Shown here: piece after piece, positions 1 through 6,353 of the stretch
Numbering within the stretch: position 1 is the first letter of the stretch
How the letters are laid out: each line of letters starts with the position of its first letter
NCBI GenBank assembly: GCA_011523115.1
Contig: WTHO01000172.1
Span: forward strand, 1,748-11,277
From: Halieaceae bacterium
GTDB taxonomy: Bacteria; Pseudomonadota; Gammaproteobacteria; Pseudomonadales; Halieaceae
Length of the DNA: 9,530 nt
Reading direction: 5' to 3'
Notes under the pieces: model-generated
The model's input: only the letters and a program-made list of their open reading frames with translations
Databases searched by the model: none
Told to the model about the DNA's origin: nothing
Translations under genes and position numbers: made by a program

Positions 1-92
1 ACGTGGCTGATGATCTGGCCGCGAAGCGTGAGGCCAAAGCGGCGGAGACCATCCCGAACCCTAACCCTAACCCGAACCCCACGATTTCCTGA
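1..92 (+). CDS. 3' end of an upstream gene with an Asn-Pro repeat tail (partial)
   Basis: Reading from base 3, an open frame continues from the left edge to a TGA at 90-92 and gives 29 residues. It starts with a charged, Ala/Lys/Glu-rich stretch (VADDLAAKREAKAAE), followed by four Asn-Pro-type units and the terminal residues TIS. This is a low-complexity C-terminal tail, and no catalytic motif can be judged from it. The frame is likely real because a hairpin with a T-run begins right at its stop codon and the next gene has its own ribosome binding site. From memory of Pseudomonas-type gene order, the gene just before erpA is often a small bactofilin (polymer-forming cytoskeletal) protein, and such proteins often have disordered tails. 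That identity is inference from context only. Confidence 0.5.
   Translation, partial: VADDLAAKREAKAAETIPNPNPNPNPTIS
54..77 (+). repeat. Four tandem hexamers CC(G/T)AAC, telomere-like
   Basis: Four in-frame copies of a CCG-AAC or CCT-AAC hexamer lie end to end, followed by CCC-ACG as a decayed fifth unit. They encode Pro-Asn repeats near the C terminus of the upstream protein. Because the unit is six bases long, gain or loss of a copy would change the tail length without shifting the frame. Confidence 0.8.
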
Positions 93-124
93 TCCTTCCG
101 TAAGCCGTCGGGGATCTGCTTTTT
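91..124 (+). terminator. Probable rho-independent terminator of the upstream gene
   Basis: GATCC (91-95) pairs with GGATC (112-116) and CCG (98-100) pairs with CGG (109-111), leaving a two-base TT bulge and an eight-base loop. The stem is followed by TGC and five T residues (120-124). It overlaps the last two bases of the upstream stop codon. The bulge and short T-run make it moderate rather than strong. It would separate the upstream gene from erpA. Confidence 0.5.
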
Positions 125-147
125 GCGTCCCCCTCGGTGTTTTTCAG

Positions 148-153
148 TAGAAT
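148..153 (+). promoter_or_regulatory. Candidate -10 element for erpA
   Basis: TAGAAT matches the sigma-70 -10 consensus at five of six positions and lies 39 bases before the erpA start, downstream of the terminator. No good -35 is seen; TTGCGT at 123-128 is the best, with an over-long 19-base spacer. I see no recognisable IscR-type operator, although erpA is controlled by IscR in some relatives. Confidence 0.35.
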
Positions 154-192
154 ACGGCCTTAACCACGACGGTCCACAGGGAGCCCGACGCC

Positions 193-546
193 ATGACAGT
201 GGTCGAAGCCTTTGACCCCAATGAAATCCGATTGACCGACAACGCGGTGACCAAGGTCCGTGCGTTGGTCGAGGATGAGGGCAACCCGGGCCTGAAGCTC
301 CGCGTCTATATCACGGGCGGGGGTTGCTCGGGCTTTCAGTATGGCTTCTCTTTTGACGAAGCCGTCAGTGAAGACGACATGATTATCGAGCGTGACGGCG
401 TTACCGCCTTGATCGACGTCATGAGCTATCAGTATCTGGTCGGTAGCGAGGTGGATTACTCCGAGGGCCTGGAAGGCTCCAGATTTGTCGTGAATAACCC
501 CAATGCCACCACAACCTGTGGCTGCGGTGCGTCATTCTCAATTTGA
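193..546 (+). CDS. erpA: Iron-sulfur cluster insertion protein ErpA
   Basis: This 117-residue A-type carrier (E. coli ErpA has 114) accepts iron-sulfur clusters from the assembly scaffold and delivers them to cytoplasmic target proteins such as the isoprenoid enzymes IspG and IspH. The three cluster-binding cysteines are all present: C45 in [11 protein letters not shown], and C109 and C111 in the C-terminal [11 protein letters not shown]. The segment [18 protein letters not shown] also closely resembles E. coli ErpA rather than IscA. The ATG is well placed, with AGGGAG at 178-183, nine bases upstream. The gene appears to be transcribed alone. Its last nine bases are shared with the end of anmK on the other strand, so there is no room for a dedicated terminator. 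Family assignment is very secure. Confidence 0.97.
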   Translation: MTVVEAFDPNEIRLTDNAVTKVRALVEDEGNPGLKLRVYITGGGCSGFQYGFSFDEAVSEDDMIIERDGVTALIDVMSYQYLVGSEVDYSEGLEGSRFVVNNPNATTTCGCGASFSI

Positions 547-1647
547 GCTGATGCCCGCCGGGTAAATGGCGCCCAACACCCGCTCGCCGGCGGCGCCTGT
601 CACGCTCGCGATGTTGCCCGGCTGACCAGCCAGCGTTTGCTCCGCAAGCCAAGCAAAAGCCCAAGCCTCGACCCACTCGGGATCAACACCGATAGCTGCG
701 GTGCTGGTCACGACGGTCGGCGCTAATCGAGCGGAAAGCCGCTCCATCAGCAAATCGTTGCGGGCGCCCCCACCACAAATGCGCACCACCTCATAATCCT
801 GAGCCTCCAGTGCTCTCGCGATGCTCTCCACCGTTAGCTCGGCGAGGGTTCGCTGCACATCTTCGGGTGACTCCAGGCCCGTCAGTGCGCCCGCCAGCCA
901 TTCAAGATCAAAATACTCGGGGCCGGTACTCTTTGGGTTGGGCTTGAAGAAATAGCGGTCTGCAAGCAAGGCCTCGAGGAGTCCCTTGATCACCTGACCC
1001 TCCGCAGCCCACTTGCCACCCTCATCGTAAGGCTTTCGTTGATGTCGGCTTATCCAGGCATCCATGAGCGTGTTGCCGGGCCCGGTATCCCACCCGGTAA
1101 CGCCTCCATCGGCAGAGATAACGCTGACATTGGCGATACCGCCGATATTGACGATCGCAGTGGGTACAGCGGCGTCAGCCAGTCGTGCGCGGTGGAAGGC
1201 AGGGACCAGCGGTGCACCCTGGCCACCTGCAGCCATATCTCTGCGGCGAAAGTCGGCGACGACCGTGATGCCGGTCAACTCGGCCAGCCGATTGGGGTCG
1301 CCACTCTGACAGGTGTAGCGCGCCGCGCCGTCGGGTTGATGCCGGATCGTTTGGCCATGGTTACCGATGGCGGTCACCGCGGCGGCCTCAACGGATGAAT
1401 CGCCGAGGAGTTGCTTGACAGCTGATGCGTACTCCTCCGCCAACAGCTGATCCAATATCGCCATGCGGTGTAATTCGTTATCACCTGACTGGCGAAAGGC
1501 GATGATCTCGTCTCGCAGTGACGAAGGCATGGCGCGGTGATGTGCGCCCACAAGGTGGCTGTTAGCCCCTTCCGTTGAGACGAGCACGGCATCAATGCCA
1601 TCAGCACTGGTGCCTGACATGAGTCCAATGAAGTATCGGTGCTTCAC
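538..1647 (-). CDS. anmK: Anhydro-N-acetylmuramic acid kinase AnmK
   Basis: AnmK opens the anhydro ring of 1,6-anhydroMurNAc with ATP to give MurNAc-6-phosphate, a cytoplasmic step of peptidoglycan recycling. The protein has 369 residues, the same length as the E. coli enzyme. The family signature [10 protein letters not shown] lies at residues 10-19. The ATP-fold motifs follow: [11 protein letters not shown] (95-105), [10 protein letters not shown] (166-175), [12 protein letters not shown] (185-196, with the likely catalytic Asp at 187) and [10 protein letters not shown] (291-300). The start is GTG; the next ATG is residue 10, inside the signature, and would cut the first strand. That GTG overlaps the TGA of the upstream peptidase gene as GTGA, which suggests translational coupling. 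The 3' end overlaps erpA by nine bases in the opposite direction. Assignment is secure. Confidence 0.96.
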   Translation of the reverse strand: MKHRYFIGLMSGTSADGIDAVLVSTEGANSHLVGAHHRAMPSSLRDEIIAFRQSGDNELHRMAILDQLLAEEYASAVKQLLGDSSVEAAAVTAIGNHGQTIRHQPDGAARYTCQSGDPNRLAELTGITVVADFRRRDMAAGGQGAPLVPAFHRARLADAAVPTAIVNIGGIANVSVISADGGVTGWDTGPGNTLMDAWISRHQRKPYDEGGKWAAEGQVIKGLLEALLADRYFFKPNPKSTGPEYFDLEWLAGALTGLESPEDVQRTLAELTVESIARALEAQDYEVVRICGGGARNDLLMERLSARLAPTVVTSTAAIGVDPEWVEAWAFAWLAEQTLAGQPGNIASVTGAAGERVLGAIYPAGISSN

Positions 1648-2993
1648 TCTGCTGCAGCCAATTGTTGCGCGTTGCGCAGGCTGGCAAGTTGCCGGGTCGG
1701 CTGCTGGATCGCCGCGAGATAGCGCGGCAGTTCTTCCTCCGGCAACGAGCGCGCCTTGGGCAAAATTTTGTGCACGGTGCGGGGGTTGCGGTGCACGCCA
1801 TTGACCAGAAATTCGTAATGAAGATGTGGCCCCGTCGCCGCGCCCGTGGATCCCACCGTGCCAATCACCGCACCTTGCTTAACGCGGTCTCCCTTTTTGA
1901 CCTTCAGTTTGTGCAGGTGGAGATAGTGCGTTTCAAACTGCTCGCCATGCTGGATGAATACATATCTGCCGTTGGGTCGCGTGTAGCCTGCCTCGATGAC
2001 GCGACCATCCCCTGCCGCATAGACCGGCGTACCTCTTGGTGCCGCGTAGTCAGTGCCTCGATGCGGTCGTTGCGTTTTGTAGATGGGGTGAAGTCGATTG
2101 GGGTTGAAATTCGAGCTCACTCGCGTGAAGTCAAGCGGTGCGCGCAGGAACGCCTTACGCATGCTGACGCCTTTTTCATTGTAGTAGCTGGTATCACCCT
2201 CGAGGTCGGTGTAGCGGTAGGCCTCAAATGTCTCGCCGCGATTGGTAAAGCTGGCAGCCAAAATGGGTCCGTCGTCGAAGCGCTGACCATCCAGCATCAG
2301 CTCCTCATATAAAACGTGGATGGTGTCGCCTTGGCGGGGGTCGAGAACAAAGTCGATGACCCCTCCGAAAATACCCGCGAGCTCCATGATCATGGCATCG
2401 CTCAAACCCGCTGCGGTGCCGGCGAGAAAGAGTGAGGTGTCGATCGTCATGGACACGTTTCTGGCAGAGCGCTCGGGCTCTCTGACCTGATCAGTGGCCA
2501 CAAAGCCGCCAGACTCCAGTGTGTAAAGCGTGGTCAGGAGCGGCGACTGCACATGTCGCACGGCGATCAGTTCACCGTCGTTATCTGCCTGAAAAGCCAC
2601 CGTCTCGCCCGGATAGACGCGTCTTAATGAGCGACCATCACTGGCCCGTGCCACCCGGTAGAGATCGGTATCGCTGAACCCTGCCCGATTGAATATCAGG
2701 CTCAGGTTGTCGCCGTTGCGAACCCGGAATTCTTTCCACGGCGGTATCAATGGTTCAGGGGCGGCAGAGACCGCGACCGGGGTCGGCGGGGGATCCGCAG
2801 GGGTCACCGTGGCGGCCATCTCTGCGTCTGTGGGCGCTGGTGGCTCGCCCTCGCCTTCTGGCCCAGACAGTGTCAGACCGAGGACCATCAGCAATGCGCC
2901 CACCGTCGCAAACCAGACAACGGGTCGGCGATGAAGCGGTACTTCCGGCGCTGCGATTGGCGTAGCACCGCGGGGGCTGGGGTTGCGAGGCAT
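1644..2993 (-). CDS. Membrane-anchored M23 family peptidoglycan endopeptidase (MepM-like)
   Basis: A 449-residue zinc metallopeptidase expected to cut peptide cross-links of periplasmic peptidoglycan. It starts with a short cytoplasmic region rich in Pro and Arg, then one membrane segment (about residues 25-43), then an acidic, proline- and alanine-rich linker to about 85. A LysM/OapA-like binding module follows (about 87-135, including VRNGDNLSLIF), then the second N-terminal domain seen in MepM/Csd3-type proteins (about 175-285), and the M23 domain (about 300-400). Zinc and catalytic residues are visible: H311 and D315 in HRGTD, and H390 and H392 in GPHLHYE, with H359 and H361 in YLHLHKL. 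All are intact. A modest purification-like GGGA-type site lies just before the ATG. The gene is first of a two-gene unit with anmK, so wall cutting and anhydro-sugar recycling are linked. Substrate bond specificity is inferred from family. Confidence 0.93.
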   Translation of the reverse strand: MPRNPSPRGATPIAAPEVPLHRRPVVWFATVGALLMVLGLTLSGPEGEGEPPAPTDAEMAATVTPADPPPTPVAVSAAPEPLIPPWKEFRVRNGDNLSLIFNRAGFSDTDLYRVARASDGRSLRRVYPGETVAFQADNDGELIAVRHVQSPLLTTLYTLESGGFVATDQVREPERSARNVSMTIDTSLFLAGTAAGLSDAMIMELAGIFGGVIDFVLDPRQGDTIHVLYEELMLDGQRFDDGPILAASFTNRGETFEAYRYTDLEGDTSYYNEKGVSMRKAFLRAPLDFTRVSSNFNPNRLHPIYKTQRPHRGTDYAAPRGTPVYAAGDGRVIEAGYTRPNGRYVFIQHGEQFETHYLHLHKLKVKKGDRVKQGAVIGTVGSTGAATGPHLHYEFLVNGVHRNPRTVHKILPKARSLPEEELPRYLAAIQQPTRQLASLRNAQQLAAAE

Positions 2994-3189
2994 GTCGTCC
3001 CGGTTTTAGACCTTCACATCGCCGCCATTATACTCAGCCATGAGAGCCCTTCGGCGCATTGGGTTGAGAGATCTGTGGCAATGCTCCGGGTCCCCTCGCT
3101 GCAGGTTTATGGGATACTCTGCCCGCGGCCTGCAGGGTGCGCCCGTCACGCCAAGTTGATATTCAAGTCGAGAGAAAAGACCTCAGGCC
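2994..3189. promoter_or_regulatory. Divergent intergenic region between the M23 peptidase gene and tyrS
   Basis: This 196-base gap must hold the start signals for both the minus-strand M23-anmK unit and the plus-strand tyrS unit. The minus-strand side has a clear -10 element, listed separately. On the plus strand I find only weak matches, such as GATACT at 3113-3118 without a matching -35. CTGCAGG (3099-3105) and CCTGCAG (3129-3135) form a spaced inverted repeat. I see no T-box or other recognisable riboswitch; T-box control of tyrS is typical of Firmicutes and is not expected here. Confidence 0.55.
3027..3032 (-). promoter_or_regulatory. Consensus -10 box for the M23-anmK unit
   Basis: Read on the minus strand, this is a perfect TATAAT, 33 bases before the peptidase ATG, which would give a leader of roughly 25-30 bases. 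The -35 region is poor: GCCGAA at the 17-base spacing. The promoter may therefore be weak or need an activator. Confidence 0.5.
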
Positions 3190-4482
3190 ATGTCCAGTGA
3201 ACTTCTAGATGATCTTCGTGCCCGGGATCTGATTTTTCAGGTCGCGGGTGAAGATGCCATCGATGAATGGCTTTCTGCGGCGCCGCGGACGCTCTATTGT
3301 GGCTTTGATCCCACCGCTGACAGCCTCCATATCGGCTCGTTGGTGCCGCTTTTGGTGTTGCGTCGCTTTCAGGCCGCCGGGCATCGACCCATTGCGTTGG
3401 TAGGAGGCGCCACTGGCCTGATCGGTGATCCGAGTTTCAAGGCCGCCGAGCGGCAGCTGAACACCCCGGAGGTGGTGGCGGACTGGGTCGCCAAGATCCG
3501 GGAGCAGGTCAGCCAGTTTATCGACTTTACAGGGGACGATCCGGCGCTGGTGGTCAATAACCTTGATTGGATGGCGCAGGTCAATGTGCTCGACTTTCTG
3601 CGTGACATCGGCAAGCACTTTTCGGTCAACAATATGATTGGCAAAGAATCAGTTCGGCAACGGCTCGATCGCGAAGGCGCAGGCATCAGCTTTACGGAAT
3701 TCAGCTACATGATTCTACAGTCCTTCGATTTTGCCGAGTTGTATCACAGACATGGTTGCGGGTTGCAGATTGGCGGCTCCGATCAGTGGGGCAATATCAC
3801 CGGTGGCATCGACCTGACTCGTCGCCTCCATGGTGGGCAGGTATTTGGTTTGACCTTGCCTCTCGTGACCAAAGCCGACGGCACCAAGTTTGGCAAAACC
3901 GAATCGGGCACGGTCTGGCTGGATGCCAGGCGGACTTCCCCCTACGCCTTCTACCAATTCTGGTTGAGCACGGCCGACGCAGACGTCTATCGCTTTCTGC
4001 GTTACTTCACCTTCCTGCCCGTGGCAGAGATTGACGCCATTGAGCGGGCCGACGCCGAGCGCACAGGGCGCCCAGAGGCTCAGCGCATTTTGGCGAGGGA
4101 GGTGACACAGCTCGTCCACGGTGATGAGGGGCTGAGCGCTGCTATGCGCATCACCGAGGCGCTCTTTTCTGGTGATGCGGCGGCGCTGGGTGAAACGGAT
4201 CTGCAGCAGCTGGCGTTGGACGGATTGCCCTCGAGCCAACTCGATCGTAACGATCTGCCGCCCACGCTGACACAGTTACTGGCGCAGGCGGGTTTGGCAG
4301 CAGGCAAGCAGATCAAAGATGCGCTGGCGCGGGAGGCCGTGCTGATCAATGGCCAGCCCGTGAATGGCGGGCCGACCGTAACCAGTGAGGATGCGCTCCC
4401 AGTAGAGCGGGCACTCCACGGTCGTTTTTATCTCGTGCGCTTCGGCAAGAAAAAGTACCACCTGTTGATCGATGGCGCCTGA
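3190..4482 (+). CDS. tyrS: Tyrosyl-tRNA synthetase (class I)
   Basis: This 430-residue cytoplasmic enzyme charges tRNA-Tyr with tyrosine using ATP. The N-terminal Rossmann domain carries [15 protein letters not shown] (36-50), the position of the HIGH signature, here ending in Ser instead of His. Further motifs are [17 protein letters not shown] (72-88), the tyrosine-pocket segment [11 protein letters not shown] (171-181), GGSDQWGN (195-202) and KFGKT (233-237), the KMSKS equivalent. An S4 RNA-binding domain closes the protein (about 365-425). Overall it resembles E. coli TyrS (424 residues) along its whole length. The ATG fits the family N terminus, but the ribosome binding site is weak: only CAGG two bases before it, or AGAGA too far upstream. 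It heads a plus-strand gene run; the next start is 12 bases after its stop. Confidence 0.96.
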   Translation: MSSELLDDLRARDLIFQVAGEDAIDEWLSAAPRTLYCGFDPTADSLHIGSLVPLLVLRRFQAAGHRPIALVGGATGLIGDPSFKAAERQLNTPEVVADWVAKIREQVSQFIDFTGDDPALVVNNLDWMAQVNVLDFLRDIGKHFSVNNMIGKESVRQRLDREGAGISFTEFSYMILQSFDFAELYHRHGCGLQIGGSDQWGNITGGIDLTRRLHGGQVFGLTLPLVTKADGTKFGKTESGTVWLDARRTSPYAFYQFWLSTADADVYRFLRYFTFLPVAEIDAIERADAERTGRPEAQRILAREVTQLVHGDEGLSAAMRITEALFSGDAAALGETDLQQLALDGLPSSQLDRNDLPPTLTQLLAQAGLAAGKQIKDALAREAVLINGQPVNGGPTVTSEDALPVERALHGRFYLVRFGKKKYHLLIDGA

Positions 4483-4494
4483 CGCGCGCATTGG

Positions 4495-5010
4495 ATGAGG
4501 ACGCTCTATCTACTGCGGCACGCCAAGTCGAGTTGGGACGATGCGTCCCTGTCAGACAGCGAACGCCCGCTTAACCCGAGAGGCCGGCGCGATGCGCCGA
4601 GAATGGGCAGGGCATTGGGGAGTCAGCTCGCGCCGATGACCTTCCATATCAGCCCGGCTGAGCGGGCACGCCAGACATTTCTCGGTCTGCAGCCGCACTG
4701 GCCGGGGTTAACCAAAGAGCAGGGTGTCGTCACGCCAGCGCTCTATACCTTCAACTACCGGGGCGTGCTCGACTGGGTGGCACAACAACCGGGTGCGCAG
4801 CGGCACCTTGCTTTGGTTGGGCACAATCCGGCGTTCACCGAGCTGATCAATTATCTCGCAGGCCCGGGTACCCTCGATAATCTGCCAACGGCCGGCTGGG
4901 CTGAGCTCAGCTTGACGCTGGATGATTGGTCAGGCATCTACGGTGAAGAGGGCAAGGGCCAGTTGGCGTACCGATTATTCCCCAAGGATCTGCAGGACGA
5001 GGCACGATGA
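4495..5010 (+). CDS. SixA-like histidine phosphatase family protein
   Basis: A 171-residue protein of the histidine phosphatase (phosphoglycerate-mutase-like) superfamily, closest by motif to the SixA group (E. coli SixA has 161). The catalytic RHAKSSW is at residues 8-14, with H9 the phospho-accepting histidine. The conserved SPAERARQTF is at 53-62 and the second histidine is H110 in LVGHNP. E. coli SixA dephosphorylates phosphohistidine on signalling or nitrogen-PTS proteins, but members of this superfamily also act on small phosphorylated molecules, so the substrate is not certain. The gene begins 12 bases after tyrS with almost no ribosome binding site of its own, and its stop overlaps the nagZ start as ATGA. 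Both facts suggest coupled translation. No signal peptide is seen, so it is cytoplasmic. Confidence 0.85.
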   Translation: MRTLYLLRHAKSSWDDASLSDSERPLNPRGRRDAPRMGRALGSQLAPMTFHISPAERARQTFLGLQPHWPGLTKEQGVVTPALYTFNYRGVLDWVAQQPGAQRHLALVGHNPAFTELINYLAGPGTLDNLPTAGWAELSLTLDDWSGIYGEEGKGQLAYRLFPKDLQDEAR

Positions 5011-6026
5011 TTCCGGTCATCTTTGGGTTGTCGGGACCGACACTCACCGCTGATGAAGCGGCGCTCTTTCGCGAGTCTCAGCCCGCGGGCTTCATTTTAT
5101 TTGCCCGCAATATCGAGCATCCCGCCCAGCTGAGAGCGTTGACGGACAGCCTCCGCGATCTCACTGGTCGTGAGCAGTTACCCATTTTGATTGATCAGGA
5201 GGGGGGGCGCGTGGCCAGATTGGGTCCACCCCATTGGCGGAGCTGGCCCTCGGCGGCGGCGCTGACTGATCCGACTGGGGCGGCGACAGAGTCGTCGCTG
5301 CTGCGCACCGCAGAGCGGGTCAAATGCAATTACGAGGCCTTGGGTCTGGAGCTCGCTGCCGCCGGCGTGACTGTGACCTGCGCACCGGTGCTCGACCTGC
5401 CGCAACCCGACGCCCATGACGTGATTGGCGACCGGGCTTTTGGCAGCGCGGTGGAGCCGGTGGTGGCGCTCGGCCGCGCCTGCCTCGAGGGCTTACAACT
5501 TGCCGGTATTGCAGGCGTGATAAAGCATATTCCGGGTCATGGCCGCGCGCGTAGCGACTCCCACGAGAGTTTGCCTCGCGTTGACGCAGTAGCCAGCGCA
5601 CTGGCGCTCGACTGCGCGCCTTTCAAGGCCTTGTCAGACGCGTCCATGGCGATGACGGCACATGTGGTTTACGAGGCCTGGGATGGTGACGCCTGCGCGA
5701 GCGTGTCAGAGCGTGTGATTCAGGAGCAGATCCGGGGGCAGATTGGGTTCGACGGATTGCTCATTAGTGATGATCTGGATATGAAAGCGCTGACGGGTGA
5801 TATACCGAGCCGTGCGGTGGCGGTGCTCGAGGCGGGTTGTGATATCGCGCTCAATTGTTGGGGGCGGTTGGATGACATGTTGGCCATCGCCGAGCGGGTG
5901 CCTGCTATGACGAGTGGCGCGTCCGACCGGCTCGTGCGTGCTTGTTCTCCGCTGGGTGTGGTGCATGACTCGCAGGCACTGTCGGCGCGAATGGCTGCCC
6001 TCATCGCCCGGCGCGACGCGCTCTGA
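5007..6026 (+). CDS. nagZ: Beta-N-acetylhexosaminidase NagZ (GH3)
   Basis: NagZ removes GlcNAc from GlcNAc-1,6-anhydroMurNAc-peptides in the cytoplasm during peptidoglycan recycling; its products can also influence AmpR-type beta-lactamase control in some bacteria. The 339-residue protein (E. coli 341) shows DQEGGRVARL (63-72), the NagZ signature KHIPGHG (173-179), the acid/base dyad D184 and H186 in SDSHESLP, and the nucleophile D255 in LISDDLDM. All are intact. The N terminus (IFGLSGPTLTADE), PPHW and CDIALNCWGRLDDM recall alphaproteobacterial NagZ more than E. coli or Pseudomonas NagZ. The ATG overlaps the phosphatase stop by four bases; AGGA lies nine bases upstream and GAGG four. In function it pairs with AnmK, encoded on the other side of tyrS. 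Confidence 0.95.
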   Translation: MIPVIFGLSGPTLTADEAALFRESQPAGFILFARNIEHPAQLRALTDSLRDLTGREQLPILIDQEGGRVARLGPPHWRSWPSAAALTDPTGAATESSLLRTAERVKCNYEALGLELAAAGVTVTCAPVLDLPQPDAHDVIGDRAFGSAVEPVVALGRACLEGLQLAGIAGVIKHIPGHGRARSDSHESLPRVDAVASALALDCAPFKALSDASMAMTAHVVYEAWDGDACASVSERVIQEQIRGQIGFDGLLISDDLDMKALTGDIPSRAVAVLEAGCDIALNCWGRLDDMLAIAERVPAMTSGASDRLVRACSPLGVVHDSQALSARMAALIARRDAL

Positions 6027-6076
6027 GTGGTGTCACGGGCGGGGGGTGCATTGATGAGACGATTCCCTACAATGTC

Positions 6077-6352
6077 GTGATGCGACGATGGTTCAACAAC
6101 TGCCCAACCGGGCTGCTCCTGCTTGTATTTCTGACAGGCTGTACCGCATCGACGCCTGCGCGGGACAGCGGTGTTACTGCGGGGGAGAGTTGGCAAGCCT
6201 GCGAGGGCGAGCGACCGAGAGTCTGCACGATGATCTATGACCCGGTGTGTGGTCGGCGCGGCGATGGCAGTCTCGATACCTACGCCTCGCCCTGTAACGC
6301 CTGCGCCGATGTGGCCGTCTCGGCCTGGCATCCCGAAACCTGCGAGGAATAA
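6077..6352 (+). CDS. Small Kazal-like cysteine-rich lipoprotein
   Basis: A 91-residue exported lipoprotein, counted from GTG 6077 (90 residues from ATG 6080, which is equally likely as the start). A positively charged start (RR) and a hydrophobic segment lead to the lipobox LTGC, with C22 the lipidation site. After a short linker come six cysteines (C42, C50, C58, C73, C76, C89) with the core IYDPVCG, DGSLDTY and CNAC. This is the Kazal-type pattern (C-x7-C, then C-x2-C), except that the C58-C73 gap is about four residues longer than usual. Kazal domains inhibit serine proteases, but the role in bacterial lipoproteins is not established. It ends one base before the symporter start, so the two are co-transcribed and probably coupled. 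The membrane destination and function are unknown. Confidence 0.8.
   Translation: MMRRWFNNCPTGLLLLVFLTGCTASTPARDSGVTAGESWQACEGERPRVCTMIYDPVCGRRGDGSLDTYASPCNACADVAVSAWHPETCEE
6344..6349 (+). promoter_or_regulatory. Ribosome binding site fixing the symporter start
   Basis: GAGGAA lies four bases before ATG 6354, inside the last codons of the lipoprotein gene. It decides the symporter start against a longer in-frame reading that opens at 6237 and would add 39 residues lying inside the lipoprotein gene, with no transport-family similarity. Confidence 0.75.
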
Positions 6353-6353
6353 T

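Noticed and set aside
54..77. A eukaryotic telomere or chromosome end suggested by the CCCTAA-like repeat
   Set aside because: The units are in frame, interrupted by G for T changes, and sit inside a coding tail with bacterial genes and a bacterial terminator next to them.
1662..2312. A 216-codon plus-strand frame inside the M23 peptidase gene
   Set aside because: It is antisense to the catalytic domain of a fully conserved peptidase and its translation has no family features.
3064..3069. TTGAGA as a -35 box for tyrS
   Set aside because: No -10-like hexamer occurs 16-18 bases downstream; the region there is GGGTCCCC-like.
3154..3166. TTGATATTCAA as an operator before tyrS
   Set aside because: The arms are only four bases (TTGA/TCAA) and the extension breaks at once; this is expected by chance.
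6237..6353. An N-terminal extension of the symporter from ATG 6237
   Set aside because: The added 39 residues are an out-of-frame reading of the lipoprotein gene, Pro/Arg rich, whereas ATG 6354 has a good GAGGAA site and begins directly with a typical transporter N terminus.
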